Assembly (NCBI GenBank): GCA_016190585.1
Contig: JACPQH010000103.1
Coordinates: 1 to 35,671, forward strand
Origin: Chloroflexota bacterium
GTDB lineage: Bacteria > Chloroflexota > Dehalococcoidia > Dehalococcoidales > RBG-16-60-22
Reading direction: 5' to 3'
DNA: 35,671 nucleotides
Shown: piece by piece, positions 29,994-35,671 of the stretch
Layout of the letters: each line of letters starts with the position of its first letter
Position numbering within the stretch: position 1 is the stretch's first letter
Position numbers and translations under genes: made by a program
The notes under the pieces: generated by a model
Told to the model about the DNA's origin: nothing
What the model saw: only the letters and a program-made list of their open reading frames with translations
Database searches by the model: none

Positions 29994-32705
29994 ATGCAGG
30001 TAAGAACGGAATCCGAATACCCCTCCCGGTTTGAGAACGAGCTGGTGCTGCGGGACGGCTCAACTATTCTGTTGCGGCCGATACGGCCGGATGACGCGGA
30101 AAAGTGGGTGTCTTTCGTCTCCAAGCTCAGCAACCACACCCGCTACATGCGCTTCCATCACGTGACCAAGGACTTAACGATGGATGACGCCATGCGGTTC
30201 TGTGACGTGGACTACATCAACACGTTCGCTTTTGTGGCCGAGGCCTCCCGGGACAACCGGCGGAACATCGTGGCGGTGGGGCGCTACTTCCGCTTGCCGG
30301 GTAAGAACACCGCCGAGGTGGCCTTCGTTACCGACGACGCCTACCAGCGGCGGGGTATCGGGACGGGGCTGATGAAATGGCTGGTCGATGTCGCCCGGAG
30401 CAACGGCATCACCACCTTCGAGGCCGATGTCCTGTCAGCGAACGAGCCGATGCTGTCGGTGATACGGGACTACGGTTTCCACGTGCTCACCACCCAGGAA
30501 GGGGGCATCTCCCACGTGAGCTTTCCGCTGACCAGAACGCGGCGGATTATCAAGAGGGAGGAAGAGAGGGAGCGCGTCGCCACGGTGAAATCGGTCCGCG
30601 CCATCCTCTACCCCCGCTCGGTCGCCATTATCGGCGCTTCCCGCGAGCCGGGCACGCTGGGGCAGCTCCTGTTCGAGTGCGTCCTGGATGGACGCTTCCG
30701 GGGGACGGCCTATCCGGTTAACCCGAACGCCGAGTCCATACTTTCCGTCAAGGCTTACCCCTCCGTGCTCGATATTCCGGGCGAGGTTGACCTGGCCGTT
30801 ATCGCGGTACCGGCGCCGGTGGTCGGGCGGATCGCCGATGAATGCGGGCGCAAGGGTATCCACGCCATTATCGTCATCTCGGACGGCTTCAAGGAGCGGG
30901 GACCGGAAGGGGCCATCCGCGAGAAGGAGCTGAGGGATATTACCTTCTGCCACGGCATGCGCCTCATCGGACCGAACTGTATGGGCATCATCAACACCGA
31001 CTTTCCGGTGAGCCTGAACGCCACCTTCTCGACGGTCTACCCGATCCCCGGCAACGTCGCTTTTCTTTCCCAGAGCGGCGCGATGGGGTTGGTTATCCTG
31101 GAGTACGCCAGCTCGCTGAACATCGGCATTTCGCACTTCGTCAGCGTGGGCAACCGGGCGGATATATCGCCCAATGACCTGCTCCAGTACTGGGAGGCGG
31201 ACCGGAACACCCGGGTCATCCTCCTCTACCTGGAATCGCTGGGCAACCCAATCAAGTTCGGGCATATCGCGCGGCGGACATCCGCCAGGAAGCCCGTTTT
31301 CGTAGTCAAGGGGGGAATGACGCCGGCCGGCTCGCGCGCCGCCACGACGCACACCGGAGCCATGGCCACCTCGAACGTGGTTACCGACGCGCTTTTCCGC
31401 CAGGCCGGCATTATCCGGGTGAACACCATCGAAGAGCTTTTTGACGTGGCCGCGCTGGCGTCCAACCAGCCCCTCCCCCGGGGACGCCGCCTCTTCATCG
31501 TCACCAACGGCGGGGGGCCGGGCATCACGGCCGCGGACGCCTGCTCCGACCACGGCATCCTGCTCCCCGAGCCGAGCAGCGCCCTGGTCGAGGCCATGAG
31601 GCCGGGTATCCGGCGCGACATCCGGTACGGCAACCCGCTGGACCTCACGGCGGGCGCGACCGCCGACGAGTTCGAGGCCTCGCTCCGGGCGGTCGCCGAC
31701 GACCCGGACAATGACGGCGCGCTGTTGATTTTCATACCCCCGGTAGTGGTGCAGGCGGAGTCGATCGCCGGCGCCATCGCCCGGGTCGCGCCCCTTTTCC
31801 GGCGCCAGCGTAAACCGCTGATGGCCTGCTTCATGGGCCAGCAGGGTTTCAAGACACAGCTAGCCGAGCGGGGCGGTTTCGTACCGAGCTACCTGTTCCC
31901 GGAAAGCGCGGTGGCGGCGCTGGCCCGGACGGTGGAGTACACCGAGCTCAGCCAGAAGCCGCGCGGCGTCATCACCCGGCTGCGCGGCATCAACCGGCGT
32001 CAGGCGCACGACATCATCAGCCGGGCATTGAAGGCCTCGGTGCAGCGGCCGCTCTGGCTGACGCCGGAGCAGATCGACGGGCTGCTGCGCGCTTACGGGA
32101 TTCGCTCCGTAGCGACCATGTTCGCCTCCGGCGCTGATGAAGCCGCGGCGCTGGCCGCGAAGATCGGCTTCCCCGTGGCCGTGAAACTGGCGTCCGCCAC
32201 CATCACTCATAAGAGCGATGTCGGCGGCGTTGTCCTTAACCTGGACTCGGCGGAAGGGGTTAAAAAGGCTTACCAGGGTATTCAACAAAGGCTGACCGAG
32301 CTTGGCAAGCCGGCCGAGATGCAGGGCGTCGTTGTCCAGGAGATGGTCGCCGAGGGCATCGAGACGATCGTCGGCGTGACCCAGGACCCCACCTTCGGCC
32401 CGCTGGTCCTGTTCGGGCTGGGGGGCGTCTACGCCGAGATGCTGCAGGACGTGGTGCTCAGGCTGCCGCCGCTGAGCAACCTGGACGCCCGGGAGATGAT
32501 ATCCTCGGTGAGGATGTCGCGTATTTTCGAGGGCTTTCGCGGCTCGCCGCCGAGCGACACCGCCTCCCTCCAGGACCTTTTGCTGCGTGTCTCGACCATG
32601 ATCGAAGACATGCCGCAGATACTGGAGATGGACCTGAACCCGGTGAAGGTGCTGCCCAGCGGGCGCGGCTACCGGGTGGTTGACGCCAGGATCATGGTGC
32701 GCTAG
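29994..32705 (+). CDS. GNAT acetyltransferase fused to ADP-forming acyl-CoA synthetase
   Basis: 903 residues. An N-terminal GNAT domain (about 15-185) contains the acetyl-CoA loop RRGIGTGLM and FEADVLSANEPMLSVIRDYGF. Then come a CoA-binding domain (205-300, VAIIGASREPGTLG), a ligase region with FLSQSGAMG and THTGAMA (H453, likely the phosphohistidine), and an ATP-grasp domain (680-900, KSDVGGVVLNL). The order GNAT-first differs from Salmonella Pat, where GNAT is C-terminal. The intact histidine argues for real ATP formation. Its position 3 bases behind korB suggests substrate-level phosphorylation from acyl-CoA; protein acetylation is an alternative or added role. Confidence 0.92.
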   Translation: MQVRTESEYPSRFENELVLRDGSTILLRPIRPDDAEKWVSFVSKLSNHTRYMRFHHVTKDLTMDDAMRFCDVDYINTFAFVAEASRDNRRNIVAVGRYFRLPGKNTAEVAFVTDDAYQRRGIGTGLMKWLVDVARSNGITTFEADVLSANEPMLSVIRDYGFHVLTTQEGGISHVSFPLTRTRRIIKREEERERVATVKSVRAILYPRSVAIIGASREPGTLGQLLFECVLDGRFRGTAYPVNPNAESILSVKAYPSVLDIPGEVDLAVIAVPAPVVGRIADECGRKGIHAIIVISDGFKERGPEGAIREKELRDITFCHGMRLIGPNCMGIINTDFPVSLNATFSTVYPIPGNVAFLSQSGAMGLVILEYASSLNIGISHFVSVGNRADISPNDLLQYWEADRNTRVILLYLESLGNPIKFGHIARRTSARKPVFVVKGGMTPAGSRAATTHTGAMATSNVVTDALFRQAGIIRVNTIEELFDVAALASNQPLPRGRRLFIVTNGGGPGITAADACSDHGILLPEPSSALVEAMRPGIRRDIRYGNPLDLTAGATADEFEASLRAVADDPDNDGALLIFIPPVVVQAESIAGAIARVAPLFRRQRKPLMACFMGQQGFKTQLAERGGFVPSYLFPESAVAALARTVEYTELSQKPRGVITRLRGINRRQAHDIISRALKASVQRPLWLTPEQIDGLLRAYGIRSVATMFASGADEAAALAAKIGFPVAVKLASATITHKSDVGGVVLNLDSAEGVKKAYQGIQQRLTELGKPAEMQGVVVQEMVAEGIETIVGVTQDPTFGPLVLFGLGGVYAEMLQDVVLRLPPLSNLDAREMISSVRMSRIFEGFRGSPPSDTASLQDLLLRVSTMIEDMPQILEMDLNPVKVLPSGRGYRVVDARIMVR

Positions 32706-32716
32706 GTCGCGCATTG

Positions 32717-32831
32717 AGGCTGTCCAAAAATCCTTGTGTCATCCTGAAGTTACGAAGTGCCCGAAGGGTCCGTATTTCCGGGATCAGACGGATGCTGCGC
32801 TGCGCTCAGCATGACATTTTTGAGACAGCCT
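32717..32831. repeat. MITE-like inverted-repeat element
   Basis: A 115-bp stretch bounded by imperfect inverted arms: AGGCTGTCCAAAAAT (32717-32731) and ATTTTTGAGACAGCCT (32816-32831). An inner pair follows: GTCATCCTGA (32738-32747) with TCAGCATGAC (32806-32815), one mismatch. No coding frame. The inner GTCATCCTGA...CAGCATGAC motif is common among intergenic repeats of many genomes. No target-site duplication could be confirmed. Confidence 0.6.
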
Positions 32832-32888
32832 TGTATGGGGGATGGTTAGACCGGGTTTGCGCCGGCGGAACCACATTGAAACAGGTCA

Positions 32889-32945
32889 ACCGTCATCACG
32901 AGCGGCGCCCTTGCGGGTTGGCTGCGCTTCGCTCGCGATGACGGT
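32889..32945. repeat. Second palindromic element behind glnA
   Basis: Arms ACCGTCATCACGAGCG (32889-32904) and CGCTCGCGATGACGGT (32930-32945) are inverted copies, 15 of 16 matching, around a 25-base loop. It is unrelated in sequence to the element at 32717. It lies 23 bases past the glnA stop and could form a transcript-ending hairpin, but no U-run follows. Confidence 0.6.
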
Positions 32946-32968
32946 CAGACACTGAGACAGAGCTTAAG

Positions 32969-34315
32969 CTAAAGTACCGGCAGGTACTTCTGTATCTCGT
33001 ACTCCGTAACCTGGGTCCGGTAGTGGTCCCAGTCGATCTTCTTGTTCTTGATAAAGGCGTTGAAGAGGTGGTCGCCGAGGGCTTCTTTTACCAGCTTGCT
33101 CTTCTCGGTAAGCAGGGTGGCCTCCAGCAGGCTGGCCGGCAGGCTGCCGATGCCCCGCCGGAGTCTTTCCTCCTCGGACATGTGGAAAACATTCTCCTCG
33201 ACCGGCTCGGGGGCCTGGAGCCCTTCCTCGATACCGGCCAGGCCGGCGGCCAGCATGACGCTGAAGGTCAGGTACGGGTTGCAGGCCGGGTCCGGCGAGC
33301 GGAGCTCGAACCTGGTGGCCTCCTCTTTACCGGGTTTGTACTCCGGCACGCGGATAAGGTCGGACCGGTTGCGGTTCGCCCAGGAGAGATAGACGGGCGC
33401 TTCGTAGCCCGGCACCAGCCTCTTGAAGGAGTTCACCCACTGGTTGGTCACGGCGGTAAACTCGGGCGCGTACTTCAGGAGACCCGCCAGGAAGCCCCGC
33501 GCCACATCGGAGAGGTGATACCTGCCGTTCGAGTCGAAAAAGGCGTTGCGCTCGCCGCGGAACAGCGACTGGTGGACGTGCATACCGCTGCCGTTGGCGC
33601 CCAAGATGGGTTTCGGCATGAAGGTCGCGTAGACGCCGTGGCGGAGCGCGATCTCCTTGACCACCAGGCGATAGGTCATTACATTGTCCGCCATGGTCAG
33701 GGCGTCGGTGTAGCGCATGATTATCTCGTGCTGGCTGTTGGCGACCTCATGGTGCGACTTGTCGACGCCGATGCCCAGTTCTTCCAGGGTGATAACGGTC
33801 TCCCTTCTCAGGTCATGGGCGGCGTCGGGCGGGGTCATGTCGAAGTAGCCGCCCTTATCCAGCGGCTGGCAGCCGTTGGAGTCCCTGAAGTAGAAATACT
33901 CGAGCTCCGGGCCGACATAGTAGGTGTAGCCCAGATCGGAGGCGCGCTTCAGGTTCTTCTTCAGGACGAAACGGGGGTCGCCTTCGAAGGGCTCGCCGCC
34001 CGGCCGGAGGACATCGCAGAACATGCGCGCCACCGAGGGTATCCAGGGCAATAGCTGGAAGGTATCCGGGTCAGGCATGGCCACCATATCGCTCTCGTCG
34101 ATGCGGGCGAAGCCCTGAATCGAGGAGCCATCGAAGCCCATGCCGTCTTCCAGGGTGCTTTCCAGCTCCTGAATGCCGATAGAGAAGCTCTTGAGGAATC
34201 CCAGGATGTCGGTGAACCACAGCCAGACAAATTTGACATCGTGCTCCTTGGCCAGCTTGAGAACATATTCCCGGCGCTCGCCAAGACTCTTAGCTGCCGT
34301 ACTTTGTTTTGCCAT
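32969..34315 (-). CDS. glnA: Glutamine synthetase, type I
   Basis: 448 residues. ATP-dependent ammonia assimilation into glutamine, a dodecamer in the cytoplasm. Motifs are DGMGFDGSSIQGFARIDESD near residue 58, metal/glutamate site GPELEYFYF, ANSQHEIIMRY, KPILGANGSGMHVHQSL, and NRSDLIRVPEY. The length fits the GSI-alpha type, which lacks the adenylylated tyrosine loop, so control is probably transcriptional or by feedback. AGGAG lies 6 bases before ATG. An atypical OmpR-type regulator gene lies 74 bases upstream on the same strand, with a GlnR-like site in the gap. Confidence 0.97.
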   Translation of the reverse strand: MAKQSTAAKSLGERREYVLKLAKEHDVKFVWLWFTDILGFLKSFSIGIQELESTLEDGMGFDGSSIQGFARIDESDMVAMPDPDTFQLLPWIPSVARMFCDVLRPGGEPFEGDPRFVLKKNLKRASDLGYTYYVGPELEYFYFRDSNGCQPLDKGGYFDMTPPDAAHDLRRETVITLEELGIGVDKSHHEVANSQHEIIMRYTDALTMADNVMTYRLVVKEIALRHGVYATFMPKPILGANGSGMHVHQSLFRGERNAFFDSNGRYHLSDVARGFLAGLLKYAPEFTAVTNQWVNSFKRLVPGYEAPVYLSWANRNRSDLIRVPEYKPGKEEATRFELRSPDPACNPYLTFSVMLAAGLAGIEEGLQAPEPVEENVFHMSEEERLRRGIGSLPASLLEATLLTEKSKLVKEALGDHLFNAFIKNKKIDWDHYRTQVTEYEIQKYLPVL

Positions 34316-34362
34316 ATTCCGCTCCTTAATATTTATTTATGGCAACAGTTTACACGGCTTTT

Positions 34363-34378
34363 GTTACGGGGATATTAC
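34363..34378 (-). promoter_or_regulatory. GlnR-like tandem operator before glnA
   Basis: On the minus strand, GTAAT-6 bases-GTAAC lies in the 74-base gap between the regulator and glnA. The actinobacterial GlnR box is two 11-bp units of roughly GTnAC-n6-GAAAC, so both the half-site and the 11-bp spacing agree. A weaker GTAAA follows at 34353-34349. The match is short, and chance is not excluded. Confidence 0.4.
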
Positions 34379-34389
34379 GGAAAGGACGG

Positions 34390-35058
34390 CTAGTCAGGGG
34401 TGACGACCTGGGGCTGGAAACGGTAGCCGATGTTCCGTACCGTCTCGATAAAGCTGTGGGTCGGGTCCTCGATCTTGCTGCGGAGACGCCTGATGTGCAC
34501 GTCGACCGTGCGGTCGCCGCCGAAGTAGTCGTAGCCCCAGACCTTGTCGAGAAGGAAATCACGGGAGAAGACGCGCCCGGGGTTGCTGGCCAGAAAAAAC
34601 AGGAGCTGGAACTCGCGGAAGGTCAGGTCAATTGCCTTGCCCTTTAACGAGACCTCGCTCTTGTCCCGGTCAACCAGCAGGTCGCCGCAGGTTATCACCT
34701 GACCGCGGGCGGTTTCCTTCAGCAAGCGCTTGATACGGGCGGCCAGCTCGTCAGCGTCGCCGGGCAGCAGCGCGAAATCGTCCACGTTGAGCTCGGCCAG
34801 CCGGGCGATGCTGCCCCGGTCCACGAGGGCTATCAGGGGCAGATAGGCGGGTAGGCCGGCGCGGGAAAGACGCTGCGCCACCGCGTCCGTTGACTGCCCG
34901 TCAAGCTCGAGCAACACCAGGCTCGGCGTCTTGCCGGGCGGCTCGCCCTCCACCCCCTCGAGCAGCACGGCGCAGGGAAAGCCCCGCCGGGAAAGCTGGC
35001 GCTGAAGGTCTTTCGCCCACTCCCCGCCCTGCCGCGCTAACAACACAATCCGGGGCAT
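34390..35058 (-). CDS. Atypical OmpR-type response regulator (GlnR-like)
   Basis: 222 residues. The receiver (1-110) is degenerate: MPRIVLLARQGG lacks the acidic pair found in typical ILVVDDE starts, and the phospho-acceptor position reads SLVLLELDG with glutamate E51 where aspartate is expected. The C-terminal winged helix (125-220) is normal: LTFREFQLLFFLASNPGRVFSRDFLLDKVWG, interrupted here only for description, then TVDVHIRRLRSKI and TVRNIGYRF. No histidine kinase is nearby. The architecture and the neighbouring glnA recall GlnR, the orphan nitrogen regulator of Actinobacteria. It starts 8 bases after hisF. Confidence 0.9.
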   Translation of the reverse strand: MPRIVLLARQGGEWAKDLQRQLSRRGFPCAVLLEGVEGEPPGKTPSLVLLELDGQSTDAVAQRLSRAGLPAYLPLIALVDRGSIARLAELNVDDFALLPGDADELAARIKRLLKETARGQVITCGDLLVDRDKSEVSLKGKAIDLTFREFQLLFFLASNPGRVFSRDFLLDKVWGYDYFGGDRTVDVHIRRLRSKIEDPTHSFIETVRNIGYRFQPQVVTPD

Positions 35059-35066
35059 ATGCTGGA

Positions 35067-35671
35067 TTACAACCGGACGGGTACGCCCCTGCCGGCGAGG
35101 TAGTCTTTGGTCTCGCGGATGGAGTAGGCGTCATAGTGGAAGATGCTGGCGGCCAGGACGGCGTCAGCTTTGCCTAAAGCCAGCGCCTGGTAGAGGTCGT
35201 CGAGCGACCCGGCGCCGCCGCTGGCGATGACCGGCACTTCGACGGCCTCGGATACGGCCCGCGTCAGCTCGATGTCATAGCCGGAGCGGTGTCCGTCGGA
35301 GTCGATGCTGGTGAGCAGGATTTCGCCGGCGCCGAGCCGGACGGCCTGCCGGGCCCACTCCAGCGCGTCAAGACCGGTCGGTTTATGGCCGCTGTAGATG
35401 TAGACCTCCCACGCCGCGCCGTTACGCTTGGCGTCGATGGCGATGACGATACACTGGCTGCCGAACCTGGCGGCGGCTTCCCGGACCAGCGCCGGCTCCA
35501 GGACGGCGGCGCTGTTAATGGAGACCTTGTCCGCGCCGGCGCGGAGCAGCCGCTGCACGTCGTCCGGGGTGCGGATGCCGCCGCCGACCGTCAGCGGCAT
35601 AAAGACCTTTTTCGATATGCGCTCGACGATGTCCGCCATGGTGTCCCGCCCTTCCGGGGTGGCGGTGATGT
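35067..35671 (-). CDS. hisF: Imidazole glycerol phosphate synthase subunit HisF, 5'-partial
   Basis: Cyclase subunit of histidine biosynthesis, working with the HisH glutaminase. The visible 201 codons cover most of the TIM barrel: [19 protein letters not shown] at the window edge, [41 protein letters not shown] with the second catalytic aspartate, and [18 protein letters not shown]. The frame continues past the last base, so the start and the first catalytic aspartate lie outside the window. The ATG at 35639 is internal. It heads a minus-strand run into the regulator and glnA. Confidence 0.97.
   Translation of the reverse strand, partial: ITATPEGRDTMADIVERISKKVFMPLTVGGGIRTPDDVQRLLRAGADKVSINSAAVLEPALVREAAARFGSQCIVIAIDAKRNGAAWEVYIYSGHKPTGLDALEWARQAVRLGAGEILLTSIDSDGHRSGYDIELTRAVSEAVEVPVIASGGAGSLDDLYQALALGKADAVLAASIFHYDAYSIRETKDYLAGRGVPVRL

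Overview
The window is about 35.7 kb of GC-rich, gene-dense bacterial DNA with no rRNA, tRNA or CRISPR array that I can see. The gene content suggests a strict anaerobe: a flavodiiron protein, rubredoxin, a rubrerythrin-like ferritin, a ferredoxin-dependent 2-oxoacid oxidoreductase next to an ADP-forming acyl-CoA synthetase, and no respiratory genes. The KorB variant, the lysine-rich 50-residue protein behind rnc and the response regulator beside glnA look most like uncultured Chloroflexota (Dehalococcoidia-type). That placement is inference from recalled protein resemblance, not a search.

Layout. (1) 1-2027: the 3' part of proA (start outside the window), then a palindromic hairpin-repeat array with a small GIY-YIG nuclease gene in its middle. 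(2) 2028-5946: rph (minus), a GH38 alpha-mannosidase (plus) and a DUF4342 gene (minus). (3) 6004-15490: a gas vesicle operon on the minus strand, 16 genes with almost no spacing. It is read from a perfect TTGACA-17-TATAAT promoter through a HTH regulator, gvpA, three unassigned helical proteins, gvpN, an Hsp20 (GvpH-like), a two-ring CDC48-type AAA ATPase, gvpF, gvpG, a GvpJ with a zinc ribbon, gvpK, gvpL, a second GvpJ, gvpO and one more unassigned protein. (4) 15580-20521: mntP and a CinA-type amidase, DUF1284 and DUF167 genes, a DUF4349/PKD lipoprotein, a MidA-type methyltransferase, and a group with a small hypothetical, acylphosphatase and a 50-residue basic protein that continues into rnc. 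(5) 20552-25975: rnc, then an apparent minus-strand stress/redox cluster (Hsp20, ferritin-like protein, small hypothetical, GYD protein, phosphoribosyltransferase, PNPOx-like flavoprotein, alpha/beta hydrolase, flavodiiron protein). (6) 26225-32705, plus strand: membrane-anchored alpha/beta hydrolase, rubredoxin, korA, korB and a GNAT/acyl-CoA synthetase fusion. This would turn 2-oxoacids into acyl-CoA with reduced ferredoxin and then into acid plus ATP. (7) 32717-32945: two unrelated inverted-repeat elements. (8) 32969-35671, minus strand: 5'-partial hisF, an atypical OmpR-type regulator and glnA, with a GlnR-like tandem site in front of glnA.

The gas vesicle operon is the most striking system. 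It has a complete core set (A, N, F, G, J, K, L, O, plus an Hsp20), so vesicles are probably made. It also has four proteins I cannot assign, a zinc-ribbon GvpJ, a segregase-type ATPase, and a large stem-loop just behind gvpA that could set the high shell-protein ratio. No gene-free stretch exceeds 300 bases; the longest (1766-2027, 1275-1477, 32706-32968, 25976-26224) are described as features or in the rejected list.
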